From NCBI GenBank assembly GCA_048594725.1, contig JBMDXA010000025.1, forward strand, positions 1 through 49,161: a stretch of 49,161 nt of DNA, in the 5' to 3' direction. How positions within the stretch are numbered: position 1 is the first letter of the stretch; every line of letters starts with the position of its first letter. The notes under the pieces are model-generated. The model was given only the letters and a program-made list of their open reading frames with translations. It did not search any database and had not been told where the DNA came from. This document shows, piece after piece, positions 1 to 8,166 of this stretch. The position numbers were made by a program, and so were the translations under genes. This DNA is from JAFDZV01 sp048594725. Lineage in GTDB: Bacteria; Bacteroidota; Ignavibacteria; OLB7.

Positions 1-210
1 CACGAAGTGGTCTACCAGACGCCGGAAGGCGTGACGATCGCCGTCGGCAAGCCGACGGAAATCACCGTGTCCGGCATCGACAAGCAGCTTGTCGGCCAGG
101 TTGCCGCCAAGATCCGCTCGTTCCGTCCGCCCGAACCGTACAAGGGGAAGGGCGTCAAGTACGACGACGAGCAGGTGCGCCGCAAGGCAGGTAAGTCCGC
201 CGGTAAGTAA
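1..210 (+). CDS. rplF: Large-subunit ribosomal protein L6, C-terminal part (cut by window edge)
   Basis: The reading frame is open from base 1 and ends at TAA 208-210, giving about 69 C-terminal residues. The stretch GIDKQLVGQVAAKIRSFRPP followed by EPYKGKGVKY is the classic L6 C-terminal signature that contacts 23S rRNA near the sarcin-ricin loop. The tail ends in the basic GKSAGK. The start lies upstream of the window. It is followed by rplR, the usual spc-operon order, but after an unusually long spacer of 99 bases. Confidence 0.95.
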   Translation, partial: HEVVYQTPEGVTIAVGKPTEITVSGIDKQLVGQVAAKIRSFRPPEPYKGKGVKYDDEQVRRKAGKSAGK

Positions 211-249
211 TCGCCGGTACGCAACTACGTTTAGCAAGCAGGTCATGCT

Positions 250-284
250 CCGCCGCAGCCTCCCGCCAGGGATGCTGGCGGCGG
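250..284 (+). other. GC-rich hairpin in the rplF-rplR spacer
   Basis: CCGCCGCAGC (250-259) can pair with GCTGGCGGCGG (274-284), with one bulged base. The loop carries CCTCCCGCCAGG (259-270), which recurs exactly at 1587-1598 in the rpmD-rplO spacer. No T tract follows, so an mRNA structure or processing site fits better than a terminator. Its function is unknown. Confidence 0.4.
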
Positions 285-309
285 ACCCCAGACCATATAC
301 CAGAGAACA

Positions 310-675
310 ATGAGCGCAACCAAGATCCAGCGTCGCCACCGGCGCAAGTTCCATATTCGCAAGAGGCTTCACGGCACCGCCCAGCGCCCGCGCGTGAGCG
401 TCTTCCGCAGCCTGAACCATATCTACGTGCAGGCGATCGACGATATCGCCGGCCAGACGCTCGCGCAGGCCTCCAGCCTGAACGACGAGGGCGTGCGCGC
501 GATGGTGGAGGGTAACGGCAAGACCAGCCTCAGCACGGCTGTCGGCAAGGCGATCGCACAGCGTCTGAAGGAGAAGAACATCACTTCGGCCGTCTTCGAT
601 CGCAACGGATATCTCTATCATGGCCGTATCCGCGCGGTGGCCGATGGTGCCCGCGAGGGTGGTCTGGAGATCTAA
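310..675 (+). CDS. rplR: Large-subunit ribosomal protein L18
   Basis: This 121-aa protein binds 5S rRNA and helps dock it in the central protuberance. The basic N-terminus (RRHRRKFHIRKRL) is followed by RPRVSVFRSLNHIYVQAIDD and ends with FDRNGYLYHGRIRAVADGAREGGLEI, all diagnostic of bacterial L18. Length is normal for the family. ATG at 310 is the natural start. It sits between rplF and rpsE as in most spc operons, but 151 bases separate it from rpsE. Confidence 0.97.
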   Translation: MSATKIQRRHRRKFHIRKRLHGTAQRPRVSVFRSLNHIYVQAIDDIAGQTLAQASSLNDEGVRAMVEGNGKTSLSTAVGKAIAQRLKEKNITSAVFDRNGYLYHGRIRAVADGAREGGLEI

Positions 676-765
676 GCCGCGCCGGCGAAGATACAGGGGG
701 CTCTCTTCAGCAGGGGCGGTTACCGGCGGGGAAGGATGAGTAGCGATAGAAATCGCCCGTTCTTG

Positions 766-773
766 TATCTTTG
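766..773 (+). promoter_or_regulatory. Candidate -7 element (TATCTTTG) upstream of rpsE
   Basis: TATCTTTG matches the TAnnTTTG -7 consensus described for Bacteroidota housekeeping sigma factors. It lies in the long rplR-rpsE spacer, 53 bases before the rpsE start. No clear TTTG -33 box is seen at the expected distance, so this is only a candidate internal promoter. Confidence 0.35.
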
Positions 774-826
774 CGCTTCGCGCCAACAGGAAGCAGATTT
801 CATTCACAGCAAACGCAGATAAGGCA

Positions 827-1330
827 GTGGCAAAACCAAAAGTCTCCGAACTGGAACTGAAAGATAGAGTTGTCAACATCGCTCGTACCGCGAAGGTTGT
901 AAAGGGTGGTCGTCGCTTCGGCTTCAGCGCGATCGTTGTTGTCGGTGATGGCAATGGTCATGTGGGCATCGGTCTTGGAAAGGCGAACGAAGTAGCGAGC
1001 GCCGTGACCAAGGCTACCGAGGCGGCCAAGAAGAGCGTTGTGAAGATCCAGCTCAAGGGGCACACGATTCCGCACGAGGTGTATGGCAAGTATGGCGCCG
1101 GCAGAATCCTGCTGAAGCCCGCCACCCCCGGAACCGGTGTCATCGCTGGCGGCGGCGCCCGTGCGGTGCTTGAAGCGGTGGGTGTCCAGGACATCCTGAC
1201 CAAGAGCCAGGGCTCGTCGAATCCGCATAATGCGGTGAAGGCGACGATGGAGGCGCTGATAAGCCTGGAGGATGCCGGGGCAGTGGCCGCTCGTCGTGGG
1301 ATTGCCATTAACAAGGTGTTGAAAGGGTAA
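827..1330 (+). CDS. rpsE: Small-subunit ribosomal protein S5
   Basis: This 167-aa protein is part of the 30S ambiguity/fidelity centre near S4 and S8. The hallmark S5 segment is visible: VVNIARTAKVVKGGRRFGFS then AIVVVGDGNGHVGIGLGKA, followed by the C-terminal domain with AGRILLKPA, GTGVIAGGGARAVLE and the SSNPHNAVKATMEAL segment. The start is GTG 827; an AAGG (821-824) sits only two bases upstream, too close for normal Shine-Dalgarno geometry. The stop precedes rpmD by four bases. Confidence 0.97.
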   Translation: MAKPKVSELELKDRVVNIARTAKVVKGGRRFGFSAIVVVGDGNGHVGIGLGKANEVASAVTKATEAAKKSVVKIQLKGHTIPHEVYGKYGAGRILLKPATPGTGVIAGGGARAVLEAVGVQDILTKSQGSSNPHNAVKATMEALISLEDAGAVAARRGIAINKVLKG

Positions 1331-1334
1331 AACA

Positions 1335-1526
1335 ATGGCACAGATCAAGATCACCCAGATCCGCAGCATGATCGATTGTCCGGAGAAGCAGAAGAGGACG
1401 ATCGTGGCACTCGGGCTGGGACGCCCGAACTATTCGCGCGTGCATAACGATACTCCCGAGCTTCAGGGAATGCTCCGTGTGGTCCGCCACCTGATAAAGG
1501 TAGAGCCGGTCCAGGGGCAGGGATAA
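1335..1526 (+). CDS. rpmD: Large-subunit ribosomal protein L30
   Basis: A 63-aa protein with the L30 fold signature: an N-terminal strand (QIKITQIRSMI), then KQKRTIVALGLGRPNYSRVH and a final helix ending MLRVVRHLIKVEPV. L30 is a small 50S protein near the GTPase-associated region. It is tightly coupled to rpsE (four-base gap), indicating cotranscription. The following spacer to rplO is long (147 bases) and has no evident gene. Confidence 0.95.
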   Translation: MAQIKITQIRSMIDCPEKQKRTIVALGLGRPNYSRVHNDTPELQGMLRVVRHLIKVEPVQGQG

Positions 1527-1673
1527 ACTCCCGCTGAAGTGGAGGCGCTGTTAGCTCCGGGGAATGGGGCAGGGGCCCGCAGGGCTCCTCCCGCCAGGTG
1601 CGAGGCGCTTCCGGCAGCACCGATGCTGCGGCTGAACAAGATAACCGAACAATCGATTCAGTGAGATAGAACC

Positions 1674-2138
1674 ATGTCGAATCATTTAGGATTGCTTCAC
1701 TCGCCGAAGGGAGCGACCAAGAAAAAGAAGCGGATCGGACGCGGCCAGGGCTCGGGACACGGAGGCACCTCCACACGCGGCCACAAGGGGCACAAGGCGC
1801 GCTCCGGTTACGGCCAGATCCCGAACTTCGAAGGCGGCCAGATGCCCCTTACCCGCCGTGTGCCGAAGTTCGGCTTCACCAGCCCGTTCCGCGTGGAGTA
1901 TCAGCCGGTGAACGTGAGCCGCCTGCAGGAGCTGGCCGATTCCGGCAAGCTGTCCGACGGAGTGATCTCTCCGGATGTCCTGTTCACGCTCGGGGTGATC
2001 TCGAAGCGTTCGCAGCCGGTGAAGATCCTGGGCAACGGCGAGATCTCGGCAAAGCTAACCGTAACTGCACATAAAATTTCGGACTCTGCTCGCACCAAAA
2101 TCGAGCAGGCCGGTGGTACTGTGACACTCCATGAGTAG
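1674..2138 (+). CDS. rplO: Large-subunit ribosomal protein L15
   Basis: A 154-aa 50S assembly protein. The N-terminal region is basic and glycine-rich (KKKKRIGRGQGSGHGGTSTR), followed by GHKGHKARSGYG and the FEGGQMPLTRRVPKFGF signature. The C-terminal KILGNGEISAKLTVTAHKIS segment is also typical. ATG 1674 is a good start. The last eight bases overlap the secY start, a classical translational-coupling arrangement. Confidence 0.97.
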   Translation: MSNHLGLLHSPKGATKKKKRIGRGQGSGHGGTSTRGHKGHKARSGYGQIPNFEGGQMPLTRRVPKFGFTSPFRVEYQPVNVSRLQELADSGKLSDGVISPDVLFTLGVISKRSQPVKILGNGEISAKLTVTAHKISDSARTKIEQAGGTVTLHE

Positions 2139-3489
2139 ACTGACCGATACGCTTCGCAACGTCTTCAAGATCGAGGAGTTGCGTCAACGCATCGCTTTCA
2201 CGGCGTTGATGCTGCTGGTGGTTCGCGTCGGCTCGTTCATCTCGGTTCCCGGAATCGATGTGTCGGCACTCAAGAACGCCCAACTGGCCGGGAGCAACAC
2301 GCTCTTCGGCCTGTTCGATATGTTCGTGGGAGGTGCCTACTCCAACGCGGCCATCTTCGCGCTGGGCATCATGCCCTACATCTCGGCCTCGATCATCATT
2401 CAGCTCCTTGGCGCGGTGGTTCCTTATTTCCAGAAGCTTCAGCGCGAGGGAGAAGAGGGACGCAAGCAGATCAACACGCTTACGCGCTATTTCACGGTGC
2501 TGCTGGCGTTCGCGCAGGGTATCGCTATCGCAATCAGCCTTCAGACGGCTGATGCCGGAGCGGGCAGGTCGGTTGTGGCAGCAGCGGTACAGGGGGCTCC
2601 CTTCGTACTGATGGCCGCCGCGATCTTCACCGCCGGAACGGTCTTCCTGATGTGGGTGGGCGAGCAGATCACCGAGAAGGGGATCGGCAACGGTATCTCG
2701 CTGATCATCTTCATCGGCATCATCGCGCGCCTGCCGCACGCCATGGCCGAGGAGTTCCAGCTTGTGGCCGCCGGCACCCGCAACATCATCGTGGAGCTTC
2801 TGATTCTGGCCGCCCTGATCGGCATCATCGCCATGGTGGTGATGTTCACGCAGGCCGTCAGGAAGATCCCGGTACAGTACGCCAAGCGGATGGTGGGGAA
2901 CAAGAACTACGGTGGTTCCACCCAGCATATCCCCATCCAGCTTACCACGGCGAACGTGATGCCGATCATCTTCGCCAGCTCCATCATGTTCATCCCGAAC
3001 TCGGTGATCCAGTACATGCCGGACAGCAATGTGAGCCAGTTCCTGGCGCGCAACTTCCAGCACGACAGCTGGATGTACTCGGTGACCTTCGCGGTGCTGA
3101 TTATCTTCTTCACCTTCTTCTACACGGCCATCGTGTTCAATCCGCGCGATGTGGCCGAGAACATGCGGAAGAACGGCGGGTTCGTTCCGGGCGTCCGTCC
3201 GGGCAAGCCGACCGAAGAGTATATCGACAATATTCTGACCCGAGTAACCGTCCCTGGCTCTCTATTCCTTGCCATCGTCGCCATCCTGCCGGTGTTCATC
3301 CAGAATCTGGGTGTGGTGGGAAGCTTCTCCGGGTTCTTCGGCGGAACCAGCCTGCTGATTATCGTGGGCGTTGCGCTGGATACCCTGAAGCAGATCGAGT
3401 CGTATCTGTTGATGCGCCACTACGATGGCTTCATGAAGAGCGGCAAGCTGCGTGGCCGTCTGGGCCGCCAGCAGATGGTGTCGAACTAA
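2131..3489 (+). CDS. secY: Preprotein translocase channel subunit SecY
   Basis: A 452-aa inner-membrane protein forming the Sec protein-conducting channel with SecE and SecG. About ten hydrophobic segments can be followed. Family hallmarks include the N-terminal LRQRIAFTALMLLVVRVGSF, the plug region GLFDMFVGGAYSNAAIFALG, GIMPYISASIIIQLL, and the C-terminal NGGFVPGVRPGKPTEEYI loop. Residues KRMVGNKNYGGSTQHIPIQL belong to the cytosolic loop that contacts the ribosome and SecA. It overlaps rplO by eight bases. The SecY-Map order is common in this operon. Confidence 0.97.
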   Translation: MSRLTDTLRNVFKIEELRQRIAFTALMLLVVRVGSFISVPGIDVSALKNAQLAGSNTLFGLFDMFVGGAYSNAAIFALGIMPYISASIIIQLLGAVVPYFQKLQREGEEGRKQINTLTRYFTVLLAFAQGIAIAISLQTADAGAGRSVVAAAVQGAPFVLMAAAIFTAGTVFLMWVGEQITEKGIGNGISLIIFIGIIARLPHAMAEEFQLVAAGTRNIIVELLILAALIGIIAMVVMFTQAVRKIPVQYAKRMVGNKNYGGSTQHIPIQLTTANVMPIIFASSIMFIPNSVIQYMPDSNVSQFLARNFQHDSWMYSVTFAVLIIFFTFFYTAIVFNPRDVAENMRKNGGFVPGVRPGKPTEEYIDNILTRVTVPGSLFLAIVAILPVFIQNLGVVGSFSGFFGGTSLLIIVGVALDTLKQIESYLLMRHYDGFMKSGKLRGRLGRQQMVSN

Positions 3490-3511
3490 TCAGCTAGAGA
3501 GAGGTACCCAG

Positions 3512-4324
3512 GTGAGCGGCTCCGGACCGAAGGGAAGGGGGAAGACCCCGGAAGAGATCGAGCATATAGCCGAGGCAAGCAGAATTGTCGCGGGGGTGCT
3601 CGCGATGCTGAAGGAGCCGACGGTGGCTGGGGCCACAACCCGGCAGCTTGACAGGATGGCCGAGGAATATATCCGCGACAACGGCGCGGAGCCGGCCTTC
3701 AAGGGATATATCGTGCATGGGCTGGTGTATCCCGCAACGCTCTGCACCTCCGTGAACGAGGCTGTGGTGCACGGGCTGCCGGACGATCGCCCCCTGGTTG
3801 AGGGGGATATCGTTTCGCTCGATGTCGGTGTAAAGAAGAACGGGTTTTACGGCGACAGCGCCGTCACCTATGCGATCGGCGACCCCGGCGAGCTGGGGCT
3901 GAAGCTGATGCGGGTGACAGAGGAGTCGCTCTGGCTCGGTATCGAGCAGGCGGTGGTAGGCAACCGTGTTCTTGACATCTCGCGCGCCGTACAGCGTCAT
4001 GTGGAAGCCAATGGCTTCTCGGTGGTGCGGGAGCTTGTGGGGCATGGCATCGGCACCTCGTTGCACGAGGACCCTGCGGTACCCAATTTTGTTCCCGGCC
4101 CCTTCCAGCGTCATCAGTTCCGCAACACCCCTCTTGCCGATGGCATGGTGATCTGCATCGAACCGATGGTGAACGCGGGGAGCTACCGGGTAGTGACGCG
4201 CGACGACCAATGGACCGTGGTGACGCAGGACGGGAAGCCGTCGGCGCATTTCGAGCATACGGTTGTGGTGCGCGAGGGGAAGCCGGAAATTCTGACGAAG
4301 ATCCCGGAAGGGGTTTCGGTCTAG
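3512..4324 (+). CDS. map: Methionine aminopeptidase, type I
   Basis: This 270-aa metalloenzyme removes the initiator methionine from nascent proteins. All five expected dimetal ligands are visible in numbering from GTG 3512: D104 (SLDVGVKK), D115 (YGDSAVTY), H178 (GHGIG), E217 (CIEPM) and E248 (HFEHTV). The substrate-side histidine is H87 (VVHGLP). GTG 3512 is chosen because a purine-rich AGAGAGAGG lies just upstream and the frame 5' of it would run into secY. It sits 22 bases after secY, in the usual operon place. Confidence 0.93.
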   Translation: MSGSGPKGRGKTPEEIEHIAEASRIVAGVLAMLKEPTVAGATTRQLDRMAEEYIRDNGAEPAFKGYIVHGLVYPATLCTSVNEAVVHGLPDDRPLVEGDIVSLDVGVKKNGFYGDSAVTYAIGDPGELGLKLMRVTEESLWLGIEQAVVGNRVLDISRAVQRHVEANGFSVVRELVGHGIGTSLHEDPAVPNFVPGPFQRHQFRNTPLADGMVICIEPMVNAGSYRVVTRDDQWTVVTQDGKPSAHFEHTVVVREGKPEILTKIPEGVSV

Positions 4325-4361
4325 TGCCGTCCGGCCGGCGCAATCATCCTGAAAGCAATCA

Positions 4362-4580
4362 ATGGCGAAGAACGCAGGAATCAAAGTTGACGGCATCGTC
4401 TCGGAAGTCCTTCCAAATGCGACATTCCGGGTACGGCTGGAGAACGGGCACGAAATCCTGGCCCACATCTCGGGCAAGATCCGGATGAACTACATCAAGA
4501 TCGTGCAGGGGGATAGGGTGGCTGTGGAGCTTTCGCCGTACGACCTGAGTAAAGGGCGTATCACATATCGCTACAGGTAA
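4362..4580 (+). CDS. infA: Translation initiation factor IF-1
   Basis: A 72-aa single OB-fold protein that occupies the 30S A site during initiation. The IF-1 sequence is complete: VDGIVSEVLPNATFRVRLEN, GHEILAHISGKIRMNYI, then GDRVAVELSPYDLSKGRITY and the terminal RYR. Length is exactly typical. ATG 4362 has no strong Shine-Dalgarno sequence. The map-infA-rpmJ-rpsM order is the standard one at the spc/alpha boundary. Confidence 0.97.
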   Translation: MAKNAGIKVDGIVSEVLPNATFRVRLENGHEILAHISGKIRMNYIKIVQGDRVAVELSPYDLSKGRITYRYR

Positions 4581-4659
4581 AGCGGCGCGAGCATTCGAAA
4601 AAAAACAGCAGATTGTGAATTCTTGATCGCATGGGGCGATCAGCAAACCGACTACCGAC

Positions 4660-4776
4660 ATGAAAGTTCGAGCATCAGTCAAGAAAATGTGTGATAGCTG
4701 CAAGATCGTAAAGCGCAAAGGGGTTGTGCGGGTGATCTGCAAGAAGACTCCGAAGCACAAGCAGCGTCAGGGTTAA
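4660..4776 (+). CDS. rpmJ: Large-subunit ribosomal protein L36, zinc-ribbon type
   Basis: A 38-aa protein beginning MKVRASVKKMCDSCKIVKRK and ending KHKQRQG. The four zinc ligands of the C+ form are present: C11 and C14 (CDSC), C27 (VICKK) and H33. ATG 4660 and TAA 4774-4776 give exactly the usual family length. It lies between infA and rpsM as expected. Confidence 0.96.
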   Translation: MKVRASVKKMCDSCKIVKRKGVVRVICKKTPKHKQRQG

Positions 4777-4847
4777 TACGCGCCGAGCGGCAGCGTATCG
4801 CGAGATTGGGAACAGTATACAACGATTGAACTAAGGAGCTATATACG

Positions 4848-5228
4848 TTGGCACGTATTGCTGGAATTGATCTTCCGAGAAACAAGCATTCGCGCATCGG
4901 CCTTACCTACATCTATGGTATCGGGCCGACCACCGCGATGAAGATCCTGGAGCGCGCGAACGTCGAACCGTCGAAGAAGATCTCCGACCTGAGCGACGAG
5001 GAAGTCAACCGCATCCGCATGATTATCCAGAACGACTACAAGGTCGAGGGTGCGGCGCGCAGCGAGATGCAGCTCAACATCAAGCGACTGATGGATATCG
5101 GCTGCTATCGTGGCCTTCGCCATCGCCGTGGTTTGCCGGTGAACGGGCAGCGTACCCGCACCAATGCACGTACCCGCAAGGGACGCCGCAAGACGGTGGC
5201 AGGGAAGAAGAAGGCCGGCAAGAAGTAA
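4848..5228 (+). CDS. rpsM: Small-subunit ribosomal protein S13
   Basis: A 126-aa 30S head protein that contacts the P-site tRNA and bridges to the 50S subunit. MARIAGIDLPRNKHSRIGLT, YIYGIG, the helix-two-turn-helix region and GCYRGLRHRRGLPVNGQRTR with NARTRKG are diagnostic. The start is TTG 4848, supported by an AAGGAG at 4833-4838 with nine-base spacing and by family alignment at MARIAG. The C-terminus ends in a lysine-rich tail (GKKKAGKK). Confidence 0.97.
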   Translation: MARIAGIDLPRNKHSRIGLTYIYGIGPTTAMKILERANVEPSKKISDLSDEEVNRIRMIIQNDYKVEGAARSEMQLNIKRLMDIGCYRGLRHRRGLPVNGQRTRTNARTRKGRRKTVAGKKKAGKK

Positions 5229-5238
5229 ATAATGACGG

Positions 5239-5260
5239 TGCCCCGGCCGGTTCCGGGGCA
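5239..5260 (+). terminator. Hairpin after rpsM, possible attenuator
   Basis: TGCCCCGG (5239-5246) pairs perfectly with CCGGGGCA (5253-5260) around a six-base loop, followed by TTTCATT. It begins ten bases after the rpsM stop, at the head of a 238-base spacer before rpsK. The T tract is weak, so partial termination or mRNA processing is as likely as full termination. Confidence 0.45.
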
Positions 5261-5466
5261 TTTCATTCCGGCAGCAGCGCCGCAGCGGCCATAGCCCGAT
5301 TGCGCGGTGGATATGCGGAGCTTCCGCAGCGGGAAACCCCCTGGGGGAATCCCTCTGGCGGCGGCTCCCCGCGCGGGCTCTCCCGCAGTATGATCCACCA
5401 GGCACCGGGCGCGGTGCGGGCGAGGAAACTCGGGTCTGTGTGAAGCAGTGAAACCTTTTAGAAAGA

Positions 5467-5856
5467 ATGGCTAAGAATACTCAGCAGAAGCGCAAGAAGA
5501 AAGTCATCGCCGAGGTCAATGGCAAGGCGTATGTCAAGGCGACCTTCAACAACGTGCTCGTAACGATCACGGATATCTACGGAAACACGCTCAGTTGGAG
5601 CTCGGCCGGTCGTAACGGCTTCCGTGGGTCGCGCAAGAACACGCCGTATGCCGCCCAGGTGTGCGCCGAGAACGCCGGTAAGGAAGCCTATGACATGGGG
5701 CTTCGCAAGGTGGATGTCTTCGTCAAGGGGCCGGGCTCCGGACGTGAGGCCGCTGTGCGTGCTTTGCAGCAGAACGGTATCGAGGTGCTCTCGATCACCG
5801 ATGTCACTCCTCTGCCGCATAACGGCTGCCGTCCGCCGAAGCGCCGCCGCGTCTAA
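5467..5856 (+). CDS. rpsK: Small-subunit ribosomal protein S11
   Basis: A 129-aa 30S platform protein. The S11 core reads AYVKATFNNVLVTITDIYGN, WSSAGRNGFRGSRKNTPYAA, VFVKGPGSGREAAVRAL and DVTPLPHNGCRPPKRRRV, all family hallmarks. The N-terminus is lysine-rich as in many relatives. ATG 5467 has a weak purine stretch (AGAAAG) upstream. rpsD normally follows in Bacteroidota and Chlorobiota but is absent here. Confidence 0.97.
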   Translation: MAKNTQQKRKKKVIAEVNGKAYVKATFNNVLVTITDIYGNTLSWSSAGRNGFRGSRKNTPYAAQVCAENAGKEAYDMGLRKVDVFVKGPGSGREAAVRALQQNGIEVLSITDVTPLPHNGCRPPKRRRV

Positions 5857-6193
5857 AGGGTGGAAGGGATTTCAGGCGAAGGGGAGAGCAGCCGCTTCTT
5901 CCCCTTCGCTTCGTGCATACTTGGCAGCTGGCCTCGCATCCAATACCGGATGCGCCGGCCCCAGGTAGCCCGCGAAGCCCCCGGCCTCTTCCCTCCATAC
6001 CGATAGGGCGTATCCGAGCAGCGTGTCGTTAGGGGTTGTATTCCACGGAACACCCGGACGCCTGCCTGGCGGAAGCCGACTGTTAGCGGGCGCACCGGGA
6101 TTCGGGGATCTTCCTCCGGCAACGTGTGCCCGCAGGATGATAGCCGTCGCTAACGAAGTCACTTTAGATCAAAGAGATATCGAGAGGTTAGCC
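5857..6193 (+). other. Long rpsK-rpoA spacer where rpsD is missing
   Basis: These 337 bases hold no ribosomal protein gene; S4 would need about 600 bases. No frame shows S4 motifs. The sequence is GC-rich, contains a CCTGGCGG block (6065-6072) like the hairpin spacers elsewhere in the operon, and ends with GAGAGG (6182-6187), a good ribosome-binding site for the TTG start of rpoA. I see no RNA gene in it. Confidence 0.6.
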
Positions 6194-7219
6194 TTGACAG
6201 AGCAAATCACTGCGCCGATGAGTTCGTTCATGCAGATGCCTGAACGAGTGCAGGTTGATGAGTCCACACGCAGCGAAACGTTCGGTCGTTTTGTGCTGCA
6301 GCCACTGGAGGAAGGATACGGTGCCACGATCGGCAACGCCTTCCGTCGTGTCCTTCTGGCTTCCATCCCAGGATGCGCCATCTCGGCGATCAGGATGGAC
6401 GGTGTGCTGCACGAGTTCCAGACCATTCCGGGCGTCAGCGAGGACATGGCCGAGATCGTCCTGAATCTGAAGGAGATCCGCCTGAAGCAGCTCGACAAGA
6501 AGGCCACCAAGGTCTCCTTTACGGTGACCGGACCTGCCGATTTCACCGGCCAGGATATCCAGAATGCGACCGAGGACTTCGAAGTCCTTAACCCGGAGCA
6601 TCATATCGCCACCCTCTCCGAAGGGGTGACGCTGAACGTGGAACTGCGCATCAGCCGTGGCAAGGGCTACGTGCCCAGCGAAGAGAATTTCCAGCCGGAC
6701 CAGGCTATCGGTACCATTGCGATCGACTCGATCTTCACGCCGATCATGAACGTCCGCTATCAGGTCGAACCTACCCGCGTGGGTCAGAAGACCGACTATG
6801 AGAAGCTGACCCTGGAGATCACGACCGATGGCTCGATCACCCCGGAGGAGGCCCTGGCTACCGCCGCCAAGATCCTTCGCGATCATATCCAGCTGTTCCT
6901 GAACTTCGACGCCGAGGAGACCCAGATCGCCGAGGAGGAGGAGGCACAGGAGGCCGAGGTAAGCCGCGTGCGCCGCATCCTTACCACCCCGGTCGATGAG
7001 CTGGAGCTTTCGGTGCGCTCGCACAACTGCCTGAAGGCGGCCAACATCAACACCATCGCCGACCTGGTCTCGCGCCAGGAGAACGAGATGCTGAAGTTCC
7101 GCAATTTCGGCCGCAAGTCCCTTGCGGAGCTTACCGAGATCATCGAGCAGTTCGGTCTGACGTTCGGCATGGACGTCGACAAGTACCTGAAGGCCGAGGA
7201 CAGCAACGGCCGCGAGTGA
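6194..7219 (+). CDS. rpoA: RNA polymerase alpha subunit
   Basis: A 341-aa protein from TTG 6194. The N-terminal domain nucleates core assembly: FGRFVLQPLEEGYGATIGNA, FRRVLLASIPG and IRMDGVLHEFQTIPGV are diagnostic. An acidic linker (AEEEEAQEAE) leads to the C-terminal domain, where PVDELELSVRSHNCLKAANI, LKFRNFGRKSLAELTEI and FGLTFGM form the DNA- and activator-binding HhH fold. TTG 6194 is preferred for its GAGAGG at six-base spacing; ATG 6137 and ATG 6218 remain possible. rplQ follows after 141 bases. Confidence 0.95.
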   Translation: MTEQITAPMSSFMQMPERVQVDESTRSETFGRFVLQPLEEGYGATIGNAFRRVLLASIPGCAISAIRMDGVLHEFQTIPGVSEDMAEIVLNLKEIRLKQLDKKATKVSFTVTGPADFTGQDIQNATEDFEVLNPEHHIATLSEGVTLNVELRISRGKGYVPSEENFQPDQAIGTIAIDSIFTPIMNVRYQVEPTRVGQKTDYEKLTLEITTDGSITPEEALATAAKILRDHIQLFLNFDAEETQIAEEEEAQEAEVSRVRRILTTPVDELELSVRSHNCLKAANINTIADLVSRQENEMLKFRNFGRKSLAELTEIIEQFGLTFGMDVDKYLKAEDSNGRE

Positions 7220-7360
7220 TGCCGGTGCCCCCTGCGGGCGCCCCTCCGGAACGGAGCATAGAATCAATAATTGAAGTAACGTACCATCCTTGCGCGCATC
7301 CGACGTGCGCCTACTACACCGTTTCGGCAGCGATGCCGGCCGGGCTCAATTCCGACGATC

Positions 7361-8077
7361 ATGAGACATAGAGTAGAAGGTAGAAAACTCAAGCGGACAG
7401 CAAGCCATCGCAAGGCGCTCTTGCAGGCTCTGACAACCTCCCTTATCCGCCATAAGCGGATCAAGACGACCGAGGCGAAGGCGAAGGAAGCAAGCCGGTT
7501 CGCCGAGGCGATCATTACGCGCGCAAAGCGTGCCCACCTGGCCGAGCAGGCCGGCGGCACCGTGGATGTCCATGCGCGGCGCATGGTGGCCCGTGATATC
7601 CACGATGATGCGGTAGTCCGCGAACTCTTCACCGATGTTGCCTCCAAGGTCGCATCCCGTCCGGGTGGATATACCCGCGTGGTGAAGCTGGGGCAGCGCC
7701 TGGGTGATGGTGCACGCATCGCCATCCTGGAACTGGTCGATTATAACATGGACCGCGACGATAGCGCAGCCCGCAGCCGCTCCAAGAGCGTGATGTCGCG
7801 TGCCGAGCGCGTTGCCCGCAGCCGTGCCAAGCAGGCTTCCGGCGAGCAGAAGCCGGCCGATGCCCCCGTGGCAGCAGCCGAAACCGCTCCGGTAGCCGAG
7901 ACGGCAGCACCGGCGGAGACGGTTGATACCACCCAGGAGCTTCCGGGCGCCGAAGTGGCCGCCGCCGAGCTTCCCGCCGGCGATGAGGCCGCTACCGATG
8001 CCGCTGCTGCCGAGGGTTCCGCTCCCGCAGAAGGAGAGGGAGCTGCCGGCGACGAGAACGGCGAAAAGCAGGCGTAA
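7361..8077 (+). CDS. rplQ: Large-subunit ribosomal protein L17 with long Ala/Glu-rich tail
   Basis: The first ~125 residues are a normal L17: MRHRVEGRKLKRTASHRKAL, LLQALTTSLIRHKRIKTTEA, KAKEASRFAE and GGYTRVVKLGQRLGDGA. L17 is a 50S exit-tunnel rim protein. The remaining ~110 residues are a low-complexity extension, first basic (SRSKSVMSRAERVARSRAKQ) and then alanine/glutamate-rich and acidic to the end. At 238 aa it is nearly twice the usual L17. It closes the operon and is followed by a strong hairpin. Confidence 0.95.
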   Translation: MRHRVEGRKLKRTASHRKALLQALTTSLIRHKRIKTTEAKAKEASRFAEAIITRAKRAHLAEQAGGTVDVHARRMVARDIHDDAVVRELFTDVASKVASRPGGYTRVVKLGQRLGDGARIAILELVDYNMDRDDSAARSRSKSVMSRAERVARSRAKQASGEQKPADAPVAAAETAPVAETAAPAETVDTTQELPGAEVAAAELPAGDEAATDAAAAEGSAPAEGEGAAGDENGEKQA

Positions 8078-8166
8078 TCGCGGAATTTCGCCCGGTTCGC
8101 CGGGATGGGATGCCGGCTGGTTAAAAATTGTTTTTGCTTTCGGCGAAAATTGTTGTATGGTTGCGG

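Noticed and set aside
5857..6193. A degraded rpsD
   Set aside because: No frame shows any S4 motif, so this is absence rather than a recognisable pseudogene.
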